The translations under genes were made by a program, and so were the position numbers. The notes under the pieces are model-generated. The model was not told the origin of the DNA. It did no database searches and saw only the letters and a list, made by a program, of their open reading frames with translations. Below, piece by piece: positions 53,620-63,163 of a stretch of DNA of 64,000 nucleotides (positions are counted from its first letter, which is position 1; each line of letters opens with the position of its first letter). The stretch lies in contig NZ_LR217735.1 of assembly GCF_900698995.1 (NCBI RefSeq), positions 976,041 to 1,040,040 of the forward strand, given 5' to 3'. The stretch is from Erwinia_E haradaeae_C. Lineage in GTDB: Bacteria; Pseudomonadota; Gammaproteobacteria; Enterobacterales; Enterobacteriaceae.

Positions 53620-55293
53620 TCAGTCACTTTTTGCAGCTTTAAAGGCTTCCGCCATAGCACCAGTAAAGGATTCATCTTCTTTCTTATATGGTGTAGGTGT
53701 TAAAACTTCCCTTGTATTAGATTGATCCTTAGAGCGGTTAGACAGTAGAAGAAGTCGATTTTTTCGATCAACACTAGTGAATTTAGCAGAAATATAATCC
53801 CCAATTTTAATAATAGGAGAAACATCGTCTGCATTGTTCTCTCCCTCTTCAGTAAATGCTAAATAACCATCTACTCCATCATTTAATTTCACCGTTAAAC
53901 CCTTAGCATCGATTGAACTTACATGACCACAAACAATAGCGCCTTTTTTATTAGTAGCAAGATAAACACTGAATGGATCTTCCACTAACTGTTTCACACC
54001 TAGAGAAATTCTCTCTCTCTCTGCGTCAACTTGTAAAACAACTGTTGAAATCTCATCACCTTTTTTATAATCACGCACTACATCTTCTTCTGACGTACTC
54101 CAAGATATATCAGAAAGATGAACCAGGCCATCAATACCACCTTCTAAGCCAATAAAAATCCCAAAATCTGTAATAGATTTTATTTTACCTTCCACTCTAT
54201 CATTTTTATTATAAGTTTCTGCAAACTTCTGCCAAGGATTAGATTTGCATTGCTTTAAACCTAGCGAAATACGACGGCGATCTTCATCAATATCTAATAC
54301 CATAACTTCCACTACATCATGTACATTAACAATTTTAGATGGATGCACATTTTTATTTGTCCAGTCCATTTCTGAAACATGTACTAAACCTTCCACGCCC
54401 TCTTCAAGTTCAACAAAGCATCCATAATCTGCTAGATTGGTTACTCGACCATTTAGTTTTGCACCCTCTGGGTATCGTTTTGCAATAGCAACCCACGGGT
54501 CTTCACCTAACTGTTTTAACCCTAAAGACACGCGAATTCTCTCACGATCAAACTTGAGGATTTTTACAGTAATTTCATCACCAACTGTAACAATTTCTCC
54601 TGGATGCTTAACACGCTTCCAAGCCATATCAGTGATATGTAATAAACCATCTACACCACCTAAATCCACAAATGCCCCATAATCTGTTAGATTTTTTACA
54701 ATACCTGGTACTGACAAACCTTCTTGTAGACTAGCTAATAAGTTATCACGTTCTGCACTATGTTCGGATTCGATAACTGCGCGACGAGAAACTACGACAT
54801 TATTTCTTTTTTGATCTAGTTTTATTACCTTAAACTCTAATTCCTTACCTTCTAAATGACCTGTATCACGCACTGGACGTATATCTACTAATGATCCCGG
54901 TAAAAATGCTCGAATACCAGCTAGCTCAACTGTAAACCCTCCTTTCACTTTTCCATTAATAACACCCATAACATTTTTAGAACTTATATAAGCCGCCTCT
55001 AATACAACCCAAGCTTCATAACGTTTTGCTTTTTCACGAGATAAAACTGTCTCTCCAAAGCCATCTTCCACTGCGTCTAGAGCAACGTCTACTTGATCGC
55101 CTACACTAATTTCTAGCTTACCCGCAGCATTCTTAAATTGTTCTACAGAAATCGTAGACTCCGATTTTAAACCCGCATCTACCAAAACAACGTCTTTATC
55201 AATTGATATCACAATACCACGTATGATAGACCCTGGGCGAGTTTCAGTTGTTTTTAGAGATTCTTCAAATAATTGAGCAAAAGATTCAGTCAT
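53620..55293 (-). CDS. rpsA: 30S ribosomal protein S1
   Basis: Large RNA-binding protein that brings mRNAs with weak ribosome sites to the 30S subunit. The 557-residue product equals E. coli in length and has six S1 (OB-fold) repeats: two N-terminal ones for ribosome binding (about 20-85 and 105-170) and four RNA-binding ones (about 190-260, 275-345, 362-432, 450-518), each with V-x-G-x-V-x-x-(I/L)-x-x-(Y/F)-G-x-F-V-x-L. Many ribosome sites in this genome are weak, so S1 should matter. cmk lies 169 bp upstream; E. coli has the same cmk-rpsA order. Confidence 0.98.
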   Translation of the reverse strand: MTESFAQLFEESLKTTETRPGSIIRGIVISIDKDVVLVDAGLKSESTISVEQFKNAAGKLEISVGDQVDVALDAVEDGFGETVLSREKAKRYEAWVVLEAAYISSKNVMGVINGKVKGGFTVELAGIRAFLPGSLVDIRPVRDTGHLEGKELEFKVIKLDQKRNNVVVSRRAVIESEHSAERDNLLASLQEGLSVPGIVKNLTDYGAFVDLGGVDGLLHITDMAWKRVKHPGEIVTVGDEITVKILKFDRERIRVSLGLKQLGEDPWVAIAKRYPEGAKLNGRVTNLADYGCFVELEEGVEGLVHVSEMDWTNKNVHPSKIVNVHDVVEVMVLDIDEDRRRISLGLKQCKSNPWQKFAETYNKNDRVEGKIKSITDFGIFIGLEGGIDGLVHLSDISWSTSEEDVVRDYKKGDEISTVVLQVDAERERISLGVKQLVEDPFSVYLATNKKGAIVCGHVSSIDAKGLTVKLNDGVDGYLAFTEEGENNADDVSPIIKIGDYISAKFTSVDRKNRLLLLSNRSKDQSNTREVLTPTPYKKEDESFTGAMAEAFKAAKSD

Positions 55294-55462
55294 AATTAGT
55301 AATCTTCAAGATTCTTGAATTTAACGTCCACCTATCTTCCTAATAAAGTGGGTTGGTTCATATTATCTATGGCATCCATAACACAGAGTTAGATGTATCT
55401 TCTTATTGAGCTGTTAAGCATTCACCTCCGCTCGCTTAATTTAATTTACTATTTACTAACAC

Positions 55463-56140
55463 TTAAATTAGTTTTTTGCGTACATAATCTAATGCTATTT
55501 CAGTGACTTTCTGTGCTGGAATATAGGTTGAATTAATTATCAAAACATCATCTTTTAGCATAAGAGGAGCAACAGAGCGATTACAATCACGCTCGTCTCG
55601 CTCTTTCATCTGAAATAAAAGTTCATTAAAATTAGCATTAACACCGTTTTTATGCAACTGTAACATGCGTCGATAAGTTCTCGCCTCTAAATTAGCATCT
55701 AAAAAAATTTTTAAAGGTGTATCTGGAAATACTACTGTCCCCATATCACGACCGTCCGCAATCAATCCAGGCCACTTACGAAAACTACGCTGAAGATTAA
55801 GTAATATTCCACGCACACAAGGAAGAGCAGCAATCCGAGATGCCAAGTCACTAACTATTTGACTACGAATCTTTACAGAAATATCTACTCTTTTTAGCAT
55901 TACCTTGAGATCACCGTTTTGAAATAAAAACCACACATCAAGATTACTAGCCAGTGAAATAATAGCCTTTTCAGAACTTATATCTACTTGGTAATGTAAT
56001 ATTAATAATGCTAATATTCTATAAATAGCGCCAGAGTCTAAAATATTCCATTTCAACTCCTGAGACATAGCTTGACATAAGGTGCCTTTTCCTGATCCAC
56101 TTGGTCCATCTATCGTAATGACGGGAGCGCAAATCATCAT
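55463..56140 (-). CDS. cmk: cytidylate kinase
   Basis: Phosphorylates CMP and dCMP. The 225-residue product (E. coli 227) begins with the P-loop I-D-G-P-S-G-S-G-K-G-T (about 10-20), then L-D-S-G-A-I-Y-R, the G-L-I-A-D-G-R-D-M-G-T-V-V-F-P substrate segment, and E-R-D-E-R-D-C-N-R. Two consecutive ATG codons start the frame; the first is as good as the second. It precedes rpsA as in E. coli; upstream aroA is gone. Confidence 0.96.
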   Translation of the reverse strand: MMICAPVITIDGPSGSGKGTLCQAMSQELKWNILDSGAIYRILALLILHYQVDISSEKAIISLASNLDVWFLFQNGDLKVMLKRVDISVKIRSQIVSDLASRIAALPCVRGILLNLQRSFRKWPGLIADGRDMGTVVFPDTPLKIFLDANLEARTYRRMLQLHKNGVNANFNELLFQMKERDERDCNRSVAPLMLKDDVLIINSTYIPAQKVTEIALDYVRKKLI

Positions 56141-57365
56141 GGTAATTCTCTTATATAGCTCTCTAATCTAAGCAATAATTATATCATTATCTCTAAATAA
56201 ACATCAATATTATTCTAATAAATCATAAATTTGAGTCATAAATTATTATGTAATGTCTATTTTTTAACTTCTAACTTTTACTCTGAATTTTATGAACATT
56301 ATTAATAGACATTGAAAAATTCGTAAACAATAAAACTAAATTAAGAGATCATATTTTACATATATTTATTTACGTGATAAGATTATTTTTATTTATCTAT
56401 TTATATATGTGATGATGAATATATTATAAAACCACAAACAATCTAATAACAAAATCATAAGCACAAAAAGTCAAAATTATACCAATTTATTGTGATCACA
56501 ATTTTAATTGTAGATAAAATTCCTTTCATAATCATCTCGATAATAAATAAAATATCGGTTGATTAATATTAATCCATTACTATTTTTAAATTCATAAAAT
56601 TAGTTTAAATTCGCATAATTAGTCTATTATTTACGTTTTCAATACTATTATCAATCTATAATGAAATATTTGAGAATGTTTGATTTTTGCATATACGTAT
56701 TAAAATACGTATATGCAAAAATCAAACTAAAAATTATAGCCTATCACATAATTTTATTAGACTGATTATCTAATATATTTTTAATCTATTCTATTTAAGA
56801 TATGATCAGATAATTTCTAATATTTCTCTATATTCATTATATTCTAAAAAAAATCTTATCTATATTTATTTAGATACAGATTCTAAGATTATATTTAAAT
56901 ACATATTCTAATATTATAAATAAGTGTCTGATTTTATATAAAAATTCCGCAAAAAAAATTCCGAAAAAAAATAAAATATAAAAAATAAACATTCTAGATA
57001 TAGAACTACAATAATTTTTGTAATATTTACAAATATTATTTAGTTTATGCTATTTAGTTAATACATATAATTCATGCTAATTAAATTATATTGATATAAT
57101 TATATAAATATATTTCATATTAAACTCAAGCCATCTTAAACTGAATTCATATACAATACATTACACACAGAACTTCTAGAAGTATCTGTCATACTTAACG
57201 TAGTTACGTCATTCTTGATAGTTATACTGAATATAATATTTCAAGATTGATGATACACTATTTGCTTATAATTTTGTAATGTTACATTTTTAAACTACAT
57301 CTAAATATTATTAATATTCATCTACAATTTGTATATTATTATGATTTAGAGATAAAATTTAATTT
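56141..57365. other. 1.2-kb scar at the aroA position
   Basis: E. coli has serC-aroA-cmk-rpsA in one direction. Here serC, cmk and rpsA keep order and strand and the gap between serC and cmk is 1,225 bp, close to the length of aroA (about 1,280 bp). No AroA motif is recognisable. A 24-bp perfect inverted repeat lies at 56678-56727. Confidence 0.65.
56678..56727. repeat. perfect inverted repeat, 24-bp arms, 2-nt loop
   Basis: Arms at 56678-56701 and 56704-56727 are exact reverse complements separated by AA. This is the longest palindrome in the window. Neither side has a proper U tract (TAAAAATTATAG follows on the plus strand; on the minus strand it is followed by ATTCTCAAATA), so a terminator is not well supported. 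Confidence 0.75.
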
Positions 57366-58454
57366 TTATTTATAATAGCGATATTCAAAATCAATCATAA
57401 AATCAGTAAGCTTTTTTACTCCAGATAATGGCATAGCATTATATAATGACGCTCGCATGCCCCCTACTATCTTATGACCTTTTAAGGAATGTAATCCTTC
57501 AGCAACTGACTCTTCCAGAAAACGTATGTTTAATGTTTCGTCTGCAAGGTAAAATGGTATATTGATACGTGATCGATTATTATCTGCCACATTATTATGA
57601 TATAAATTGCTGCTATCAATTGTCTGATACAAAAGATCTGCTTTGACTTTATTTAATTTGGATAACTCTTGAACCCCCCCTTGTTTTTTTAACCATTTAA
57701 ATACTAGACCAGATAAATACCAGGCAAAGACAGGTGGGGTATTAAACATAGAATTACTCTCTGCTAGCACCTTATAATTTAAAACTGAAGGTAATTCATT
57801 ACGTGCCTTACCAAGAAGATCCTCACTTATAACTACTAGTGTTAACCCAGCAGGTCCGATATTTTTTTGTGCTCCAGCATATAAAGCACCATATCTACTA
57901 ATATCGATTGGCGTCGTAAGAATTGTTGAAGAAAGATCTGCTACAACAGTCTTTCCTATAAAATCTGGAACTTCATGAATCGCAACACCTTCGATGGTTT
58001 CGTTAGGGCAAAAATGAACATAAGCAGAATCATCTGAAAAACTCCAATTATGCATCGGAGTAATAGCTTGAAGGCCATTAATAGATATTTTAGCATTGGT
58101 AACATTAGGTTTACAATACTTTTTAGCTTCTTTTATAGCATTTATGGCCCAATATCCACTATTAATATAGTCTGCCTTAGTATGCTTACCTAATAAATTT
58201 AATGGAATTGCAGAGAATTGCGCGCGCGCCCCACCATGACAGAATAATACTTTATAGTTATTCGGAATCTTAAGAAGATCTCGAAAATCTGTTTCAGCCT
58301 CTTCAGCAACTTGTATAAATTCTTTACTACGGTGACTTATTTCCATTATAGAGATTCCTATACCCTTCCAGTTAAAAAACTCCATTTTGGCATGACGTAG
58401 AACGTCTATGGGTAGCATAGCAGGTCCCGCACTAAAGTTAAAAATTTGACTCAT
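57366..58454 (-). CDS. serC: phosphoserine aminotransferase
   Basis: PLP enzyme that makes phosphoserine from 3-phosphohydroxypyruvate and glutamate, and the matching step of PLP synthesis. I chose the ATG at 58454 (MSQIFNFSAGPAMLP), which follows an AAGGA ribosome site; ten upstream codons have no counterpart in relatives. The 362-residue product has H-G-G-A-R-A-Q-F (about 41-48), the PLP lysine in Y-A-G-A-Q-K-N-I-G-P-A-G (about K198), and the C-terminal V-G-G-M-R-A-S-L-Y-N-A-M segment. It sits upstream of cmk-rpsA with aroA lost between. Confidence 0.97.
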   Translation of the reverse strand: MSQIFNFSAGPAMLPIDVLRHAKMEFFNWKGIGISIMEISHRSKEFIQVAEEAETDFRDLLKIPNNYKVLFCHGGARAQFSAIPLNLLGKHTKADYINSGYWAINAIKEAKKYCKPNVTNAKISINGLQAITPMHNWSFSDDSAYVHFCPNETIEGVAIHEVPDFIGKTVVADLSSTILTTPIDISRYGALYAGAQKNIGPAGLTLVVISEDLLGKARNELPSVLNYKVLAESNSMFNTPPVFAWYLSGLVFKWLKKQGGVQELSKLNKVKADLLYQTIDSSNLYHNNVADNNRSRINIPFYLADETLNIRFLEESVAEGLHSLKGHKIVGGMRASLYNAMPLSGVKKLTDFMIDFEYRYYK

Positions 58455-59014
58455 TTTTATGATAATCCTTGATATATTAATCATACTAATCAGATAATAA
58501 AATGTTTGTCAGATAAAATACCTGTCATACAATTTAGGATATAACAATTATCTATTTATGAACTTTTATTAAGTAAACACTATTTTGATTTTATAACCTT
58601 ATGCATGATCCATTTCTTTAAGTTATGTGCTACATTTTTAATCTCTGTCATAATTTTTCAGTTAAAATTAAACAAGAATATCCTAAGATTCTATCTTTTC
58701 AATTAGTTATTAGTGCGGCATGGCTCACCAATGAACTTAATTTTGCGCTGATGTGGCTATATTATATAACTAAATATATATATAGCTATAAAAGCACTTA
58801 GCTCATAGTGCTAAGAAAATGATGTTTTAAATAAAATGTTTATATGCTCTTTACAGTATATTTATTTATTATGATAATATCATTATACATATAATAAAAC
58901 TTATCAAAATCGCATCGTAAGCTATTAAATCAAAGGTTGATTTTTACTATTTTAATAGTATAAAATAATTATTTTGGTTTTATTTTTTTATTTATAATTT
59001 ATAATTGTATACAT
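58455..59014. other. spacer between divergent serC and hemW
   Basis: 560 bp, no gene. Promoters of both flanking genes must be here; no strong sigma-70 match was chosen. Confidence 0.55.
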
Positions 59015-60151
59015 ATGCTAACTCTTCCTAATTTAAGTCTCTATATTCATATCCCTTGGTGTGTCAAAAAATGTCCATATTGTGACTTTAATGCACATGT
59101 ATTACTTGACAACATCCCAGAAGATCAATATATATATCATCTTTTCAACGATCTCCAACTAGATATACCATTGATTTCCAACCGAAAGGTTGATACGATT
59201 TTTATCGGAGGAGGGACTCCTAGTCTTTTAAGTGTGAAAACTATACAACGTCTTCTACATGGCATACGTGAGCATTTAGAATTATCAAATAATGTAGAAA
59301 TTACAATAGAAGCCAATCCTCAGGCATTAGAGATAGAACGATTTTATGGTTATGCAAATGCCGGTATAAACCGAATTTCAGTCGGTATACAAAGTTTTCA
59401 AGAAGATAGCTTAAAGCAATTAGGTCGTATGTATAGCGCACACGAAGCAAAAAAAGCAGTAAAAACCCTTTCTGCTCTTAATCTACATAGTTTTAATCTA
59501 GATCTTATGCATGGATTACCAAATCAATCTCCAGAAAATGCACTTAATGATCTTAATATCGCAATAGCTCTCAATACGCCACATCTATCATGGTATCAAC
59601 TAATGATTGAGCCATGTACCCTTTTTTCTGCAAAAACTCCAGAATTACCAAATGAAGATGAACTATGGAAAATATTTGAAAAAGGTCATAAATTACTTGC
59701 AGTTTCCGGTTATCAACAATATGAAATATCATCATATTCCAAACCAAGTTATTTGTGCGCACATAATTTAAATTATTGGCGATTTGGTGATTATATAGGA
59801 ATTGGTTGTGGTGCTCACGGAAAGCTAACTCAGCTTGATGGTTCTATTATCAGAACTAGTAAGACTCGTCATCCGCGAAAATTCATGTCTAGTAATTATC
59901 TATGCAAACGCTTTACAGTAAGCAATCATTCAAAACCATTGGAATTTTTCATGAATAGATTCCGTTTACTAGAAGAAATACCACGACATGAGTATATGTC
60001 TTATACCAGACTATCAGAAGATAGTATTCGAACCCCAATAGAGATAGCAATCAAAAAAGGTTTCTTAACAGAAACTACTGAATCCTGGAAAGTGACAAAA
60101 AAAGGGCATTTATTTCTCAATTGTATGCTAGAATTATTTTTAATGGATTAA
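59015..60151 (+). CDS. hemW: radical SAM haem chaperone HemW
   Basis: Radical SAM family protein related to HemN but acting as a haem-binding chaperone in E. coli and Lactococcus. The 378-residue product (E. coli 378) has the cluster motif C-V-K-K-C-P-Y-C-D-F (C16, C20, C23), the SAM motif I-G-G-G-T-P-S-L-L, G-V-Q-S-F, and the H-N-L-N-Y-W-R-F-G-D-Y-I-G-I-G-C-G-A-H-G segment. It lacks the N-terminal Cys of coproporphyrinogen oxidases, which supports HemW. A haem-bearing SdhCD in the same window would be a plausible client of haem supply. Its usual neighbour rdgB is absent. Confidence 0.94.
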   Translation: MLTLPNLSLYIHIPWCVKKCPYCDFNAHVLLDNIPEDQYIYHLFNDLQLDIPLISNRKVDTIFIGGGTPSLLSVKTIQRLLHGIREHLELSNNVEITIEANPQALEIERFYGYANAGINRISVGIQSFQEDSLKQLGRMYSAHEAKKAVKTLSALNLHSFNLDLMHGLPNQSPENALNDLNIAIALNTPHLSWYQLMIEPCTLFSAKTPELPNEDELWKIFEKGHKLLAVSGYQQYEISSYSKPSYLCAHNLNYWRFGDYIGIGCGAHGKLTQLDGSIIRTSKTRHPRKFMSSNYLCKRFTVSNHSKPLEFFMNRFRLLEEIPRHEYMSYTRLSEDSIRTPIEIAIKKGFLTETTESWKVTKKGHLFLNCMLELFLMD

Positions 60152-61377
60152 TATATTTTCATATGGTATAATTTAAAATGTCATTTTAAATTTAATAGGA
60201 TATGCATTCTACATGCATTTTATCATTTTTATGGTACATCTATTCAGTGTTAGCTCATTTAAAACAATGACTATAAATTATTACTAGCATAAAAATATTT
60301 TACAAATATATATGCTTGTATACATTAAGATTTATATAAGATTTACATGATTGTTACAGTTTTTACTACATATCTCCTTTACATTTTTGACTTGGAGTAT
60401 AAACATAACAAATAGTAACAATGATCATACCAAAATACATCCAGTTACAATAAATATAAATTAGTATATATTATATAAAAGTATTACTCTATATTTGAGA
60501 TTTATTTTTTTAAAACTTATATATGATATATCTATAATAATTATTTTTTATTTATTTATTTATTTTATTTCTTTAAAATTATTTATATATAGATTTAACT
60601 ATTCAATCATTATGAAATTCAAGATTAACAACATGAGGTGTTATCATTTTACCAAAAAACAAAAAATTAAATACTAGCAAAATTCTCTTTTATTAGTGCA
60701 TATATATTCTGGTTAAATAATATAATTTAGAGATATTAATTTAATGTAACAGTGTATTAGTGCTAACTGAATATAATATGATATTTATAATTATATTATC
60801 AAATTACCACATAAAACAACATTTAAGATACTGTTAAAATATATGCTAATATTTGTAGTACGAAAAATCGCCAAATACTATTTTATATAAAAACGTATGA
60901 TGATATCATATAATGTGATTATTCTGTAATTACTGCACCAGTTAACAAAACTGTAATCAAAAATTAATTTTAAAGCAAAGAGGTCATGTGAAGTAAAGTT
61001 ATGTAATATGCTAGGTTTAGTTAATATTCTAGATAGTCTTTTTTTTGTTCTGCGCTAATAGTTATTCTTTTACATAAATATTTTTCTTAATTATTTAATG
61101 AATTTGGATATATTTGTATTTATAATTATGATAATATTATAAATTTATAATGATTTTAAAAAAAAAATTACTTTGCAATATATAGCATCATTATTTATCG
61201 CTATTTTCCTATCTTTATAATTAGGCAGGAAAGTGAGTTAATACTTATCAAAATTATCACTTAACATGCTAATAAATCTCTATCTAATTATACACATTAA
61301 GCTATCTGCGTTAAGCGCATATATAGATTTTATAACGATATGTAACGGCCATTTCCGATTTAAGGAGGGGCATACCC
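60152..61377. other. 1.2-kb spacer between hemW and smg
   Basis: No gene. Low-complexity T/A runs occur near 60510-60600. In E. coli dprA (smf) precedes smg; no relic recognised. The right end has a strong AAGGAGG ribosome site for smg. Confidence 0.6.
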
Positions 61378-61851
61378 ATGTTCGACGTGCTAATATACTT
61401 ATTTGAAACATATATGCATAATCAAATGGCAGCACATATAGACCAAGATAAGCTAACTAACGATTTATCTAGCGCCGGTTTTCATCGTGATGACATTATT
61501 AATGCATTTAATTGGTTAGAAAAATTAGCAGATTATCAATCTGGGCGAGCATCTTCAATGTTTCTATCCTCTGACCCCCTATCTATGCGCATTTATACTA
61601 TAGCTGAAAAGCAACAGCTTGATGTTAATTGTCGTGGCTTTATTCTATTTTTAGAACAAATTCACGTATTAAATTTAGAAACACGTGAAATGGTTATTGA
61701 TCGTATCATGGCACTTGATACTTTTGAGTTTCAAATAGATGATCTAAAGTGGGTTGTTCTGATGGTACTTTTTAATATTCCTGGCTGTGAAAATGCTTAC
61801 AAGAGAATGGAAGAACTAATTTTTGATTTAAATGAAGGGATTGTTCATTAA
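61378..61851 (+). CDS. smg: Smg family protein (DUF494)
   Basis: Conserved gammaproteobacterial protein of unknown biochemical role. The 157-residue product has the E. coli length and the typical start M-F-D-V-L-I-Y-L-F-E, followed by L-S-S-A-G-F-H-R-D-D-I-I-N-A-F-N-W-L, R-I-Y-T-I-A-E-K-Q-Q-L, G-F-I-L-F-L-E-Q, and the C-terminal K-W-V-V-L-M-V-L-F-N. Mostly helical, acidic, no membrane segment. It has the strongest Shine-Dalgarno in the window (AAGGAGGGG). Its retention in so reduced a genome, with the neighbour tsaC, hints at a translation-related role, but that is inference. Confidence 0.93.
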   Translation: MFDVLIYLFETYMHNQMAAHIDQDKLTNDLSSAGFHRDDIINAFNWLEKLADYQSGRASSMFLSSDPLSMRIYTIAEKQQLDVNCRGFILFLEQIHVLNLETREMVIDRIMALDTFEFQIDDLKWVVLMVLFNIPGCENAYKRMEELIFDLNEGIVH

Positions 61852-62602
61852 TTATTCTTCTAGTGCTACAATTTGAGCAAATAAATTTATTAAATAGTTT
61901 TTTTACACACTGTTCTTAAAATCTTAACGTTAGTTATATTATGGATAACATTTGATACTACTCTATGAGTAGTATTCATTTGTAGATATAAATACGATCA
62001 CATTTTTTTCAGTATTTGATTTTGTGAATAATATCTGCATTTTTAAAATTTAATGTAAAGCTTTTTTATTAAAAAAAATAAACAGTATTGAACAATTTAT
62101 GGCTAGTTAAAATGTTAAGGATATTATTTTTATTCATAACCTCATAATTATATTGTTTTATGTTGCATCTTTCAGTAAAAAGTTATATTTAATTTTGTAT
62201 CAAGAAACTCAGTACTTAATAAGTTAATAACTAAAAAATTTTTTATCCCCTCTAGTCAGAGGCATCACAGCTAACATGCATCGTGGTAAATCTATATATC
62301 TAACTTATCAATCTCTATTATCTTATATGATAATCATTTATAAAAAATTATAAAGAAAAATCACTTTAATGATAAAAACTCTAAAAAATACTACATTACA
62401 TTATAATGCATTCATTTAAATAAAACTGCTATACAAATATTCTTATTAACTGAACTATATACCCTCTGTATAATCCTATTTCTGCTCATTTTCAACTACC
62501 AATCAACCTTTACATATATTATACATATGTATGTGCATGAATATAATATTACGCAAACAATCATATTATTATAAAAACTATCCAGATACCACCGGAGTAA
62601 CC
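61852..62602. other. spacer between smg and tsaC (yrdD position)
   Basis: E. coli has smg-yrdD-tsaC-aroE. The yrdD-sized gap here holds no gene and no zinc-finger cysteine clusters. A 9-bp hairpin with 3-nt loop (61955-61975), about 100 bp past smg, lacks a U run. Confidence 0.6.
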
Positions 62603-63163
62603 ATGAACCTTTCGACACATTCCCTATTGCAATGCGCACACTATATAGGCAATGCCATGGTCATTGCATATCCGACTGAATCCATGTTTGGACTGGGTTG
62701 TCATCCTTCTTATAAACTAGCCATAATGCATTTACTATCCTTAAAAAAACGCTCTATTAAGAAAGGTTTTATTCTCGTTGCCGCTAACTATCAGCAATTA
62801 ATTCCTTGGGTAGCTGACGAAAAATTGTCATTACAGCAAAAAAAACTAATGTTTTCTACCTGGCCAGGTCCAGTCACATGGATACTTCCTGCACGCAATA
62901 TCACGCCATACTGGTTAACGGGAGAATTTACTACAATAGCAGTACGAGTCAGTAATCATCCTTCTATTATTGATTTGTGTCTTGCATGTAATACAGCGCT
63001 GGTTTCAACTAGCGCTAACATTACCACTCATCCCCCTTGTCGCTATTTAACAGAATTATTCGAGCAGTTTGGACATAACTTTCCAGTATTATCAGGTGAA
63101 ATCGGTTGGCAAACGCACCCATCTGAGATGCGAAGCATATTTACTGGTGAGCGTATACGCTAA
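62603..63163 (+). CDS. tsaC: threonylcarbamoyl-AMP synthase
   Basis: Makes threonylcarbamoyl-AMP for the t6A modification at position 37 of ANN-decoding tRNAs, which include tRNA-Ile2 encoded in this window. I chose the ATG at 62603 (MNLSTHSLLQ) after a GGAG ribosome site; 24 upstream in-frame codons have no counterpart. The 186-residue product has the YrdC-domain landmarks A-Y-P-T-E-S-M-F-G-L-G-C, L-K-K-R-S-I-K-K-G-F-I-L, W-P-G-P-V-T-W, A-V-R-V-S and V-S-T-S-A-N, and ends near E. coli length (190). aroE does not follow. Confidence 0.95.
   Translation: MNLSTHSLLQCAHYIGNAMVIAYPTESMFGLGCHPSYKLAIMHLLSLKKRSIKKGFILVAANYQQLIPWVADEKLSLQQKKLMFSTWPGPVTWILPARNITPYWLTGEFTTIAVRVSNHPSIIDLCLACNTALVSTSANITTHPPCRYLTELFEQFGHNFPVLSGEIGWQTHPSEMRSIFTGERIR

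Noticed and set aside
56678..56727. reading the 24-bp palindrome as a terminator of serC
   Set aside because: It lies more than 600 bp past the serC stop and has no U tract on the minus strand.
60495..60677. 60-codon open frame between hemW and smg
   Set aside because: It lies in low-complexity T/A sequence; the hydrophobic peptide follows from poly-T codons, with no ribosome site.
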